Shown here: positions 10,261 to 22,039 of the stretch, in pieces
How positions within the stretch are numbered: position 1 is the stretch's first letter
Layout: each line of letters begins with the position of its first letter
Assembly: GCA_905250025.1 (NCBI GenBank)
Contig: CAJNOJ010000013.1
Location: 744,001 to 808,000, forward strand
Direction of reading: 5' to 3'
Length of the DNA: 64,000 nt
From: Adineta ricciae
Lineage: Eukaryota > Rotifera > Eurotatoria > Adinetida > Adinetidae
The notes under the pieces: generated by a model
What the model saw: only the letters and a program-made list of their open reading frames with translations
What the model was told of the DNA's origin: nothing
Databases searched by the model: none
Program-made: the position numbers and the translations under genes

Positions 10261-11547
10261 ATGAATCGTTACTATTCAGATTCGGACGACGAATACCCCA
10301 ATCAGCGTCGAAGGTCTGATAGTGCCATGAAAACTGACTGGCAGTCATCGTCAGGAAAAAAACTTTCTCCCACATCATCGTCTTCGTCTGTAACTCGAAT
10401 CGTCGTTGAATCTCCATTTGGTTCGAAAAAATGTGATTATTCTATTGATAAATCCCAACGTGGCATATTAATTGTCAACGCACGTCGTCGGTCAAGCTTA
10501 CCATCGGATCAACGTCCATCAACAAATAAAAAACAAGTTGCTGTACAGAAGTTCACTGTTCCACACGATGCCGATGTCGATCGTTTACAATCTCATGTTG
10601 AGCCAGACACGAATCGCTTGATTATTGAAATCCCTCGCATTCAACGTTCGAGTTCGCGTGCTCAACAGCGTGCATCTTATATAAGTACGACGAGCAATAC
10701 GAATACTCGTCTGTTACGTTCACCCGACGTCGAACGAATGTTAACATCACCTACCGGTGGTCCACAATTAATCCTTGATGATTCGAAATCGAACAAGCGC
10801 AATTCCAATGGAAGTCGTAAACTTGAATATCGAATTGATTGTCATGGTTACTTTGCCGATGAGTTAGAAGTGTTCATCCAAGGTCGAGACTTGGTTGTGC
10901 AAGGAAAAACTAACACATCGAAATCCGCTGATCCGACTGAACAACGTGTATCGAAAAAGTTCACGAGAAAAATCGCTCTACCAAGTTCCGTTGATCTCCC
11001 CAAAGTTGTTTCCTATTTAGAGCACGGAGAACTACGTATTGAAGCACCAATTAAACGTGGAGTTCATCATAGTGATGAAGAAATTATCTTACCTGGACCG
11101 CCACCGACATCCATATCTGATCGTGCAAGAGCTTCAATCATAACAAATCTGGAAAATCGTGCTCTTTCGCCGACTGTTTATAGTCGACCTCATTATCGAC
11201 GCAATGAACGCGTTGGTCGTCGTCGAGATTATGATCGATCAAATAATCGGCCTGTGTCAAGTCCTACACGACGCGTACGATCTAGCGAAGGTCTTCGTTA
11301 TCCTCTTTATGTATCGCCTCGTGAACTTGACGACGACGATGATGAAGATGATAGTAAACGAAGAAAACGAGAAAGTCGACATCGACGGTCATCAGTCGAT
11401 CATCAATACCGAAAAGAGTCCGAACAACGACAACAATCGCCATATAGATTAAACTATTCTCCTATCAATAATCATACTACAACTACAACAACTGTAACTC
11501 ATCATCAGAACTATCCATCCGATGATGATAGCTATTTGAAATTTTGA
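10261..11547 (+). CDS. Small heat-shock protein with two alpha-crystallin-like segments
   Basis: Single-exon gene of 428 aa. ATP-independent chaperones of the HSP20/alpha-crystallin family hold unfolding proteins in solution. The best alpha-crystallin domain is at residues about 187-264: KLEYRIDCHGYFADELEVFI, RDLVVQGK, then KKFTRKIALPSSVDL and LEHGELRIEAP, giving the usual beta2-beta9 order and the family ending GxLxIExP. A second, more diverged copy lies at about 45-126: YSIDKSQRGILIV, QKFTVPHDADVDRLQSHV and NRLIIEIPR. The N-terminus is Ser/Arg/Asp-rich; the C-terminal 160 residues are basic and disordered with an acidic run (about 353-361) and a His/Thr-rich end. Most animal sHSPs have one domain and 150-250 residues, so this is long. 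An AATAAA follows the stop at 11553. Two-domain sHSPs are known from parasitic flatworms. Confidence 0.82.
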   Translation: MNRYYSDSDDEYPNQRRRSDSAMKTDWQSSSGKKLSPTSSSSSVTRIVVESPFGSKKCDYSIDKSQRGILIVNARRRSSLPSDQRPSTNKKQVAVQKFTVPHDADVDRLQSHVEPDTNRLIIEIPRIQRSSSRAQQRASYISTTSNTNTRLLRSPDVERMLTSPTGGPQLILDDSKSNKRNSNGSRKLEYRIDCHGYFADELEVFIQGRDLVVQGKTNTSKSADPTEQRVSKKFTRKIALPSSVDLPKVVSYLEHGELRIEAPIKRGVHHSDEEIILPGPPPTSISDRARASIITNLENRALSPTVYSRPHYRRNERVGRRRDYDRSNNRPVSSPTRRVRSSEGLRYPLYVSPRELDDDDDEDDSKRRKRESRHRRSSVDHQYRKESEQRQQSPYRLNYSPINNHTTTTTTVTHHQNYPSDDDSYLKF

Positions 11548-12927
11548 TATGTAATAAACTGAAAACGAGAGCTTTTTCTTTTAGTAATTCAATGTACTTT
11601 TTAATTCTCCACACAATACAATTTGTAAGAAACTTTATTTTAAATAAAAACGATAATCGAAAACATCTACTGATCTCGATCCGCTTGCGGATCTTACGCG
11701 ATTTTTTGGGCAATATCGAAGGGTATTCGATTCTTCTCTCTATGCATACAATTCGTATGTTACATAAACAGACTAAAGAGCAAAGAAATACGATTGATCC
11801 ATTGTACCAATATAAAAGTATAGACTATTTAACCTTGTCAAAGGATCTGATGACTCTTTATTCAATAATAAAGTACTAAATAATCGGTGGGAATAAGTCC
11901 AAAGGGTGTATGACTACATAGAAAACATTTTTTTCTCGTTTTGTTTACAAGATCCTATCGTTCAATCGTATTTCCTTCGCATGTACTGTATGAATCGAAC
12001 ATATTCAATGAAAAAATTAAAGTCAACGTATGTTGCTTGTTCATTTTTATTGTTTTAGACATCTCCTTTTTGTTACATATACTTGCAGATGTGAAGCATG
12101 TGCTGATTGTCGATTTTAGGGCTCCTTGTTCCAGAACGTCTGACACATGAAATGCAAATTGTATTTATCTTTCGAAAATGGATGTTTTCAGTTCATTTTC
12201 TGAGTGAACTTTCCGCAGGAGTTTTAATGTTTCTACTTAAAGTTATCGTAGCCACATTGCTACTATTTATTGTCTTCACTTTCGTATTTTATAGAATGAC
12301 GAGATATGACGTTTGCTCGACAGAATAATCAGAAATAATTTGATCATACGTATGATGAACAAACTTATCTATGTGAGATGTCGATTGTCGCTGCCACTTG
12401 GTCACATGTACCGATCTTTTCTTACGTCGATCGTTTCACTTCCCTATCAGTATTGTTCCTTTGATCATAAAATGCCAATCGAAAAAAAAATTGATCGATA
12501 GCTGAAGTTCGCTAGACGTCTTTAGTCTTTTACTAAACCATTTATAATCATTGTAGAGATGATTATTTTCCACTAGGAAAGAAAAAAAGAGATTTTATCG
12601 TATCTGCAATCATGATTCATTTTGAAAATGTTTCGAGTAATTAAACAGTATGTTCTTTACAACAAACGACTTCGACACGGAGAGTAACGCCATTCCGTAA
12701 TATTAATCAGTCTATGAAAATAATTTCCGTAAATGGATGCATATATTTATTCGACTGACAATTGATTCCGTTTATCGAATTGTACAATACATATTTTTAA
12801 AAAAAAACAAGCGAACACACGTAAGACAATAGATAGATGTAAATAAATAGAATTTATAATGTATGAATAGATATAGTGTCATCCAGCGACTAGTATCCAT
12901 TTGCATTGTCAAGTAATAAATATTAGA
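11548..12927. other. Intergenic region between convergent genes
   Basis: 1.4 kb, strongly AT-rich, between the stop of the small heat-shock gene (+) and the stop of the BCL-2 gene (-). It holds only the two 3' UTRs as far as I can tell. Several open frames of 60-110 codons are in AT-rich sequence and have no coding character. Confidence 0.5.
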
Positions 12928-14014
12928 TTAGACTCGTCGAAAAAAATAAAGAATCATAAAACTTGCCATCATGCCGCTAAGGAAAATGCCAAGTGTTGCT
13001 AAACGCGATTGCGGTGCTACGTCACGCAAGATAATTAACTAGAAAATTGCGATAAAGATATTCGACGAGAAGAGTCGAAGATCTTACCCAGCCACCTCTG
13101 CGTACAATCCATGGAGCGATGATTTCCCTGACAAAACGTACCGTCCATTCGATGAGAACATTTATAATTGCTGATGGTTCGTCTTTGAGTGACTAGAATC
13201 CAAAGATTTGTATCTGAATTGTAGATATTCTTAATATCTCACCTTTAGAATTAGTTTATATGTGAAATAGAACAATGTCACAATCCGTCCCCAGTTGTAG
13301 ATACCATCGCAAAATAGTTCTTTGGCTACATCACTAAATGTTTCATATGGACTGTTAATAGATACTTGATTAACCATGCTAGTAGAGAGAAAAAAAGAAA
13401 CAGTAAAACGAATGCTCATACTTTCGCAATTAAAGAAGGCATGGAAGGGAGCGTCAAGATATTAAGCAAGCAATCGATCTACTCGGACTTACCAAGAAAA
13501 TAATTAGCTTTAAATGAGTCTTTAGAGAAAGAAGAGATGATATTTATGTGCACGTGAAAATTTCCTTTATACCTGGTAATTCGTTGATCGGCATCGAGTT
13601 GATCACCAATAAGACGCAATCGACATGCGATTTGCTGGATTTGTCGGTACTGTGGAACTAAATTTTCAAGAGAAACTACATTGTCGTCTTCATATGTCAT
13701 CTATCCCACATACGTGCAGTCAGATCGACATCGATGATCGGCTTGACTAAACTCATATCGATACCATCTTCTGCGGCTCGTTCAACGATAAACTCTTCCA
13801 ATATATATCGAGTTTCTTCTGTGACATCTGCAACACTTTTACTATACGGTGAACTATCCGTATAATCCGTAGCTATAATAGAAATTATTTGGATCAAATT
13901 TTGAAGAGATTTTTTTTTGCAAAACATACGAATATATGGTACAGATGCAAAACGCATGGCATAAAAGTCTGATGCATCGGCAGAAACAATTTTTGATTGC
14001 GTTTTGGAAGGCAT
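12928..14014 (-). CDS. BAK/BAX-like pro-apoptotic BCL-2 family protein
   Basis: Six exons: 14014-13930, 13872-13714, 13675-13573, 13378-13243, 13192-13088, 13038-12928; 699 nt, 232 aa. Effector BCL-2 proteins permeabilise the outer mitochondrial membrane. The BH3 motif is at about residues 97-111 (IACRLRLIGDQLDAD; core L-x3-GD). BH1 is at about 135-153 and includes the diagnostic NWGR (GIYNWGRIVTLFYF). BH2 is at about 187-198 (APWIVRRGGW). A C-terminal hydrophobic helix (LGIFLSGMMASFMILYFF) followed by RRV is a tail anchor. The sequence around BH3, BH1 and BH2 is closer to BAK/BAX than to BCL-2/BCL-XL, but BOK or an anti-apoptotic role cannot be excluded by eye. Intron 2 is only 38 nt (13713-13676). 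Confidence 0.9.
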
Positions 14015-14534
14015 GATGCTCTATGATCACGATAATACTGCACTTATTCAAAGAAACGATCGAATTAAACAATCGTTATCTGTGTTCATTCATCGATCTT
14101 ACAATGTCCTTGGCGTATATCCAATAATAAACCTGCTGATTGAACTCGATCATTTCTTAAGGTATTCTTAATAATGAACATTTTTCGCTTGGTATAATAA
14201 TTCAAGTGCATTGTAATTCTTTCGCAAGTTATAGATGTCGCTTCTGTTAGTTGAAGTTCGATATCGAGTTTTCGGAATTATTTTCTTTCTTATTCTCTCT
14301 TAGTGTTAACAATTGTCATTGTTCAACATTTTCGAAAACGGAGAAAGAGAAAAACAAAGAATATTCTACACACACGCACGCACGTATGTACTAGGGGAAC
14401 ATTGAACAAAAAATAAAAAGCGCATAAGGCTACTGAAGATCAATCGAACGAAAAAGAAAAAAAGAATGAGAAAACAAATAAGATGTAGAAATTTTATTTT
14501 TCGCCTTTTTCTCTTAATTTCCTGGAATATTCCA
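14015..14534. other. Spacer between BCL-2 gene start and PDK1 stop
   Basis: 520 bp containing the BCL-2 gene's upstream region and the PDK1 3' UTR; both genes are on the minus strand. Includes a short CA/GCAC-rich stretch near 14371-14385. No gene seen. Confidence 0.5.
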
Positions 14535-17330
14535 TTAGAGTTCGGTCACCGGAACAGTACTAGGAGGCATAGAAGATAAGGATCCAGAAGAATAGGTTGT
14601 CGTAGTCGAGAGTTTTCGATTAGGATCTGTACTGTAGTATCGGGAATGAATTTGTGCAAGACTTTTACACCACGAAGTTGCATCTTGTTCAGGATCAGTC
14701 AAATGATATGCTCGACCAGGCTAAAATTCATAGTGAAAAAGGAAAATTTTCTTAGGTAAGAAACATTCGCTAATGAATATTTACCACATGAATAAGAAAC
14801 GTTTTCATATCTTTTTGTTCCAGGCGAAGATCCGCTGTCCTAGACAACCGAGAAAAAGTTAACAAATAAGATCGCTAATGACTTAACAAACCATGAAATC
14901 GTTCCTTTCAATTCCATGGCATCTGGGTCAACATAAAATATCGCAGGCCCTTCAGTAATCAGAAACATTCGTCGTTTAGCAAATAAGCCCTGAAAGTATA
15001 AAATACGCAACCGGGCACTTGGATCGATTCGAAATCTCATACTTTTTTCTTATCCAATATTCCTTGTTTGATAATCAGGTTATTTTGAACAAACTTATGG
15101 TACACATTCTTGGACGCTTGCTCGGATAATGAGAGGGCATAGTCTGGAGATTGCAGTCTAAATCCATGTGAAGAAAACGACAGATTATCTAGCAAATATT
15201 TCATTCAATATCAAACCTTCGCGCTGTTACTGGTGCATTATTATTAAATAATCCGTTTTGTGATGATGAACTATACAAAGATGATGCATTACTCTGATCC
15301 GACGATGAACTTTGACTATCTGTTTTATTTAAAGACGGGGTCGTTTTCGTTAGTGACATATTTGATGAGCCAGTGACAATAGCATCTAATCCACTCGGAG
15401 CATCAGCGGCCATACGTAAACCGATCAAACGTGCTTCGACACGATCATCGAAACCTGACGATATTGTTTGAAGCTAAACGATAAAAATCACAAGTGACGC
15501 TTTTTTCAAGGTACGTTTTTTTCTCCCAATGTATGCACGAAAAATTAATTCACTTTGCATCTGTAATATTCTTACCTATGATATGATTCGCGAAATATAA
15601 TATTCATAAGCATGAAATTACTCATTAGATACACATAGATTCTCGAATAGTCGGCGCGATAAGAAAAAAAAAAGCGAAATTTGATAATGCATATTTACCT
15701 CGTCATTGCTGAGTTTAGGTCTTGAACTAAGTTTTTCTTTGGCTTCGAGCGGAGATCGCTGATCTAGAAGATTACCCCATTTGTTATCGTACGAGAATTG
15801 ACTAAAAAATGGATGTAATTTGAGTTTGGCCATTCCACCCGTTTCTTCGCTTCCTAATCGTGCGCTCGGTTCAAGCACGATGAGATTTCGAACGAGATCA
15901 GCGGTAAGCGAAGGAAATTCATCAGGTAATTTATAAGCAGCACGAGAAACAGCATTATAGATGTCATATTCGTGACTAAAGCAACACAAGTGCTAGTTAT
16001 TGTTCTCAAAATAACAAAATCACGCCTACCTCCCGCGAAATAAATGTTTACCCGTAGTCATTTGATATATAATACAGCCCAATGACCATAAATCAGATCT
16101 GATAGAAAGATCGTACATAATAAAGATGAAAGAATTTCGTTTTAGGTTTTCTACGAACCCAACATGAATAGCACCACGTTTTAAGATTTCCGGTGCTACG
16201 AATTGAGCAGTACCCACGAATGAATTGGTTCGTTTCAATTTCTTTTCTTCATCACTAGATTTTCTATCATCTGATTGAGAGTCAGCTAGAAAGATCAAGG
16301 AATTGTTTTCGATCAATCTCTTTCATCAATTGACTTACCATTATTATTTTCAATAATTACACCTGAGCCAAAATCAGTTAATTGAATGTGCATATCATCA
16401 GTTAATAGTATATTTTCGGGCTAGAAATGCAAAGTGACGCTGATATGACAAACAAGCAGATTGTTCTCCTTACTTTCAGATCACGATGAACGATGTGTCG
16501 ATTGTGTAGCTGTTCAAGTGCTTCGACTAGTTCAGCTGAATAAAATCGTACTACGTCTTCTTCGAGATGACCAGCATCTGTGATATATTGTAGAAGATCA
16601 CCATTTGGACAATAAGTGAGACCAAAATCTAAGCAAAGGATCGGTTTTTATGGTAAAGACTTCACAGTTCCAGGTAAAAAAAACTTCGTCATTAGAAAGT
16701 GAGATGTTGGAATACGTTCGAGCCACTGAAGTACACTCTACTTGCTTCTATTCAAATACTTTCATTTTGTAATTTAGATGTGTGAGTTAGACGCTTCTAT
16801 TATTTTATGCAGGAAGTTTACTCCGGATCAATGATGCGAAAGAGTGCATGTTTTTTTTATTATGTTTCTTGTCTAGGTTCTCGATGGCAAAGAATCGTGA
16901 AAATACTTACAAAGGGTTTTTTCGTCTTGAAATGTACAATAAAGTTTGACAGCGTAAGGACAATCAGTGAGGCGAGCTAAAATATCCTTTTCTCGAAAGA
17001 CTTGAGAGATCTTTTTTAATCTTGTTACTAATTCTTTGGAAACCGCTTTAACTGTCAAGAAAAGAAAACAATACAGATGAGATTGAAGGTTCAAGTGTGA
17101 ACATACTCGCTAATTCACGATTACTGCCGTTTTCTATCGCGAGAAAGACCTGCAACAAAGATGCGGATTATTTTCCATGAAATAAGTCAAACATGTTATT
17201 CGAAATTTACAGTTGAATAGGCTCCATTGCCGATTTCTTTGATAAACTTAAAATCTTTCACGGTTTTCTTCGGTATCCGTGATGCAACAGGATTCGGTGC
17301 TGTCATTGTTGTTGTTTCACTCGTACTCAT
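14535..17330 (-). CDS. pdpk1: 3-phosphoinositide-dependent protein kinase 1 (PDK1)
   Basis: AGC kinase that phosphorylates the activation loop of AKT, S6K and other AGC kinases. Thirteen exons: 17330-17211, 17149-17107, 17051-16911, 16628-16474, 16420-16339, 16285-16159, 16098-16030, 15975-15699, 15473-15217, 15157-15043, 14989-14892, 14839-14785, 14720-14535; 1725 nt, 574 aa, about the length of human PDPK1 (556). Kinase domain from about residue 33: glycine loop IGNGAYST, AIKAVSK lysine, HRDLKPEN, LTDFGSG, activation loop TNSFVGTAQFVAPE, and SDLWSLGCIIYQM. A Ser-rich linker (exon 9) leads to the C-terminal PH domain: GILDKKKGLFAKRRMFLITE, FYVDP, LKGTISW, KTFLIHV, and DATSWCKSL. That PH domain, with FVGTAQ, is diagnostic of PDK1. 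The insert between DFG and the activation loop (SQSDDRKSSDEEKK) is longer than in vertebrates. Exon 7 is only 69 nt. Confidence 0.96.
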
Positions 17331-17493
17331 AGCAAAAAGAAAAACGCGGAAAAAAATTCATCAAAAAGAACATAAAACAAACAAGATTTCCCATTGGTTC
17401 TGTCCGAAGACCAATAAAAATTCTTAACAAAGCATTGACGATGATGCTTATTCTTTTCTTCTTGTACTCGACTTGATTTCGTAAGTATAGATC
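17331..17493. promoter_or_regulatory. Short bidirectional spacer between PDK1 and galactokinase
   Basis: Only 163 bp separate the two divergent start codons, so 5' UTRs and core promoters of both genes must be packed here. No motif could be assigned with confidence. Confidence 0.5.
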
Positions 17494-18900
17494 ATGACAC
17501 TAGAGAAATTAGCTACAATCGATGAACTTCAGAAGAAACTGACCGATGCTTATCGAAAGGAATTTCCAAACGATGAACCAACTCTATGTGCATTTGCGCC
17601 TGGAAGAGTTAACTTAATCGGTGAACATTCGGATTATAATGATTGTTTTGTATTTCCAATGGCTATTTCGGTTGGAACAATGATTGTCGGTAAACAGTTA
17701 GATGATACGGACGATGAAGTATGCTATTTTCAAACGTTGTCTGGTAAGTAGATGATAAAACCTAAAGTTTTTCTTGAGTAAACGGAGAATAACGAAATTT
17801 TTCATTTGTGCAGATGATATTGAAGAACCGAAATCGTTTGAAGTCGATCAGAAACAACCTATTAAGCCATTAGACTCACCCAAGTGGGGAAACTATGTCG
17901 TTGGCGTCCTTGCTCTCTTCCTTGAACGGATCAAACCGAATAGAAAACTACCATTCCGCGCAATCATAGCTACATCTGTACCTATTGGTGGTGGTCTCAG
18001 TTCATCAGCTTCGATCGAAGTGGCAATGTGTACATTTCTCGAAATTCTTTACCAAGATCAATATGCACACGATTTACAATTATCAAAAGTAGACAAAGCA
18101 TTGTTATGCTGCAAAGCCGAACAAACGTTTGCTAATGTTCCATGCGGAGTTATGGATCAATATGCGTCATGTATGGGTCAATCTGGTCATGCGATATTAA
18201 TCGATTGTCATGACAATTCATCGAGATTAATTCCAGTGAATGACAAAGATTTGTGTGTACTGGTAACGAATTCTAATGTCAAACATGAATTAACTTCAGG
18301 AAAATTCGCAGAAAATGTTCAACATTGTCAAGATGCTGCAAAGGCATTAGGTATGCTAACGGCCTATTTATTTTCAGAAGTCATCAGTGCGTTTTTTTCG
18401 GTTTAGGCCATAAGAATTTACGTGATGTATCCACTGTCGAAGAACTTGAAGAAGGCCGTAAGAAGATGTCTGAAAATGCATTCAAACGCGCGCATCATGT
18501 TGTGACTGAGCGTCAACGGACAGAGGCAGGTGCTCGTGCTTTGGAAAATAATGACTACGAAGAATTCGGTCGTCTTATGTATGAAAGTCATGATTCATTA
18601 AAGAACGATTTTCAAGTCTCATGCGAAGAATTGGATCAACTTGTTGAATTAGCACGTTCGGTTGACGGTGTATTTGGTTCACGAATGACTGGTGCTGGTT
18701 TTGGTAAAACGCGATTTTTTAAAATTCATATCTCTATAGAAGATTTTGTCTCTTCTCTAGGCGGCTGTACGGTAACATTTGTGAAAAAAGATGCTGTGAA
18801 TAAATGTATTGAAACTATTGAAAAAGGTTACAAAGGCAAAGCGAACTTTTATCAGTTTCAATCATGTGATGGTGCTCGTCCTATTAATCTCAAGAAATAG
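17494..18900 (+). CDS. GALK1: Galactokinase
   Basis: Catalyses ATP + galactose to galactose-1-phosphate, the first committed step of the Leloir pathway, in the cytosol (GHMP kinase family). Four exons: 17494-17743, 17814-18350, 18407-18703, 18761-18900; 1224 nt, 407 aa versus 392 in human GALK1. Motif 1, the galactokinase signature, is at about residues 37-48 ([12 protein letters not shown]). Motif 2, the phosphate-binding loop, reads [21 protein letters not shown] carries the catalytic-base Asp. Motif 3 near the end reads [12 protein letters not shown] and is split by the last intron. SNVKHEL matches the family's TNSNVRH. GALK2 (GalNAc kinase) is the main alternative; length and motif spacing favour GALK1. 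All three introns are phase 1. Confidence 0.95.
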
Positions 18901-19042
18901 TCATCTGATATTGATGAATTTTATTTTTTATATGTATTTTTCGTTAATGATTATTGAATAATTCCGCTCTTATCTATTTGATATTCAAGCAATTCTAATG
19001 TGATAGTTCTGTATCAACGTTTTCTTTTCTAGATCGATAATC
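18901..19042. other. Short spacer between galactokinase and ESS2
   Basis: 142 bp between stop and start of two genes on the same strand. This is close enough that ESS2 transcripts might be resolved from a joint transcript by spliced-leader trans-splicing, which rotifers are known to use. An AG at about 19031-19032 (TTTTCTAG) lies just above the ATG and could serve as an acceptor; that is inference. Confidence 0.35.
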
Positions 19043-20871
19043 ATGGCCGATGATACGTCAAGAAACGTTTCGTCTCTTCATAGTTCAACCGCAACGTCGA
19101 GTAGTTCGAAAAAGGATATAGATATCTTCCGTAAACCACTGCCACCAGTCCCTGTTGAACAGCAAACACCATCTTCGCGTCGACAGAAGCGCAAAATACT
19201 TGCTGAAGAAGAATTCGTTCGAGATTTGGGACATATTATTGAACGCGATTTTTTCCCCGATATAAAACGTTTACGAGCTCAAGCAGAATATCTGACAGCT
19301 CTCGAGAAAAACGATGTGGTTACTTTGAGAGAAATGCATGCAAAGTATAGTATTCATCGTGGTCCAAGTCCATCTCCATCAATGATGGGTATTCGAGGTA
19401 TGTCAATAGGAAATCCAAGAATTCGTCGGAATAAAATTGTCAATTTTTAGATACGCCATCGAGTTCTTTTGAGACACCGATTAATAGAGTACGTGATACG
19501 CCGAAAACAATAAAAGATGATGAACTGGATCAAGATGACTTATCTTCAAATGGTAGAAAATCTCGCGGCAATGACGATGATTTCGATAAACAGTCTGTGT
19601 CATCAACATCGTCAGTAACAAGTAAGTAGTTTCCAGTTATTTTTGAATTAACTTATCTAACGTATAAAATCGGTTTTTTTTTTCTTATAGAAAAGCCACG
19701 TGATCTTCCACTTGATCAATACTTAGCTATAAACACCAGTGAAGATAATCTTTCATTTGAACAAGTGATGGAAGAGACAGAGAAAAAAGAACGTGCCAAA
19801 GTTCATCAAGCTTGGCTTTACGAACAACAAGCATTAACGCATTCCGTATGTAATCTTTTTTCCTCTAAACAAATCGATCGATATCGATTCATTTTTTCAA
19901 ACTTCTTATAGGGTAATAATGGTGCACTGGCTCCGAATCTCCCGGTTCCATCGATCGAAGAACAAGCAAAAACGAATAATCCCGATGCCATAGAATTCTG
20001 GCCTTATACAGTCAAAAATGCTGTTATGTACGTTCCTGATGGTAAGTTGCGATACCTTGCGTCCAATATTCTAAATGCTTGTTTTCATTCAGGCGCTAAG
20101 CTGACAGCAGCAGAAAAAATCGAACAAGCTAAACATGTTCGTTCTATACATCATACGAATACTCGTTTCGAAGTCGATCCTTTTACAATTAAACCTGACT
20201 CTTCCAGCCATTCCGCAACACCAGCTGGTTCACGCCCATCAGCTCAACCCAAATTCGATATCAATGGTCAAGAAATCAAAGATTCACAAAGTCCAAAAAT
20301 AGGGGGCTATGGATTTGTTGTTACACCATCACCCATGCCAGGCGCCCATGGCGATGAATCACCTATGATGACTTGGGGCCAAATCGAAGGCACACCCTTC
20401 TGTTTGGATGCAGGCAGTGAAACTCCACGTACACTTACCAGTGGACCACAATTCAAGATTATCGAAACACCTCTACGAGAACAATTAGCTATGGAATTAG
20501 TAGAAAAAAATGCAGCACAACATCGTCAAAAGAAACTAGAAGCAATGAAAACTATTAATCGAAATTTTTCATCCTCTAGTAATACAAAGCAAACAAAAGA
20601 ATTGCTTGTATCAAATATGAGTCCAGCAGCTCAACGTCTTCTGACTAATCGTCTCGGTATTCAACGCACGCACTCCACCAGCTCACAAAGACAAAATGCA
20701 TTGACACCGTCACCCGTTGTTCGCGATGGTCTTCTTGGTGATCGAACGCCGCGAACACCGTTAAACGTTGGAATTATTAAACACACGCCAAAAGCATCCA
20801 ATTTAACGTCAACATCTACTGCGCCGTCAGCCAGTAGTTTAACAGATAACCTTCTAAACTTGAAACGATGA
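19043..20871 (+). CDS. ESS2: Splicing factor ESS2 homologue (DGCR14)
   Basis: Nuclear protein associated with late spliceosomes (C complex). Five exons: 19043-19397, 19451-19621, 19691-19845, 19912-20041, 20093-20871; 1590 nt, 529 aa, near the 476 aa of the human protein. The N-terminal family signature is KRKILAEEEFVRDLGHIIERDFFPD followed by LRAQAEYLTALE (shown here across two segments; the key features are EEEFV, IIERDFFPD and the Leu/Ala helix). Later segments LPLDQYLAINTSEDNLSFEQ, WPYTVKNAVMYVPDG and the TPLR-type Thr-Pro repeats near the C-terminus also fit ESS2. The tail is Ser/Thr-Pro rich, suggesting CDK-type phosphorylation. All other spliceosomal genes lie elsewhere; the neighbouring galactokinase is unrelated in function. 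Confidence 0.92.
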
Positions 20872-22039
20872 TAAAGCTCTTGTTTGTTTTTATGTATATA
20901 TAAATATATCATAGAATCATTCTATGTCAGAATGAAAAAAAAAACTGGAAGAATAATCTCATGTTCACAGGGTTAATTCTATTGAACAAAATCGTTGCAC
21001 TCGAAGAATCAGGTACTTGTCACAGTCGCATAATCATGTTAAATGCAAAGAGAAGGAGAAGAAGAAGAAGAAAAGAACATTGTTCGATGATTGATGATCG
21101 TTTTGGAAATGTCTTTTCATTCTTTTATAGACTTAGTCATTCGTTCAAAGCATTGAATCTTTTTTGATCTTTTAAGTAGTTATAAAGTATACATATGCAT
21201 AATTATACAACAGCGATAAAAAGAAACGAGAAGAATTATCTTTGATTTATCATATTTGATTGTAAACTTTCTTTACAATCGTTATACGGAGAACGTTCGT
21301 TGAACAGGTTTCAAAAGATTACTGTCAGTTAATATTATGTTCTTTCGATTACGATATACATTGTCACAGGCAGATGATGACTTGTAATTATTCATTCATT
21401 CCACTTCAGACACTATTCCACTTGAACATGTACGCGTGTGTTCTTCTCTGTCTTTGATCTCAATATAAAAGTGCAGCGGACTAAGTGAGTGAATGAACAA
21501 TCATATCAATGAAAATAGAAGATATATAATCGGATATATACTCTTCGAATTCCATCGACTGCATCATCATCATTATGTAAGTCTTCGTCAATCCGACGTA
21601 GGAATTTTGTTCAGAGCTTGTCTATCATTTTCTTCCTATTCAGATTTGCTTCTCACAGTCATACGTACAAATGCAATACTTATTCGAAAAGAACGATTGA
21701 GAGTCCAAGAAAAAAAAATTTGAGAGAAAGAAGGAGGAGAAGAAGGAAAGAATTTTTCTTCTTACATAGCATATGTGTCTTTATCAAGCACAAAAGAAGA
21801 AAAAGAGAAGAGTTTTGAATTACACATACTTCGACTATACACAACGTTCATCAGTGTTTGTGTGCGCATATACGTACATATATACATATACATACATATA
21901 AACTCGTTGTTCGTTCTTAACACAGTCATTTATATTTCTCGTTGGCTCCAACTGGCGGCGGCCAAGTAAGACATAGAAAAGAAAAAACGGCAAACGAACA
22001 ATTGTGGAATCAACAAAGAACTTTCGACAGTTAAAAGTC
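20872..22039. other. Intergenic region with no recognised gene
   Basis: 1.2 kb. Contains purine-rich AGAAGAAG/GGAGAAG runs (about 21050-21075 and 21725-21810) and TA/CATA-rich sequence near 21870-21905. Open frames of 60-80 codons here follow the low-complexity runs and are not supported as genes. Confidence 0.5.

Noticed and set aside
11544-12501. Several open frames of 60-110 codons downstream of the small heat-shock gene
   Set aside because: AT-rich, no splice partners, no family resemblance; they lie where two 3' UTRs converge.
22004-22039. Extension of the claudin-like protein to 22004
   Set aside because: That position is a GTG. The first ATG, at 22040, sits directly before the first membrane helix.
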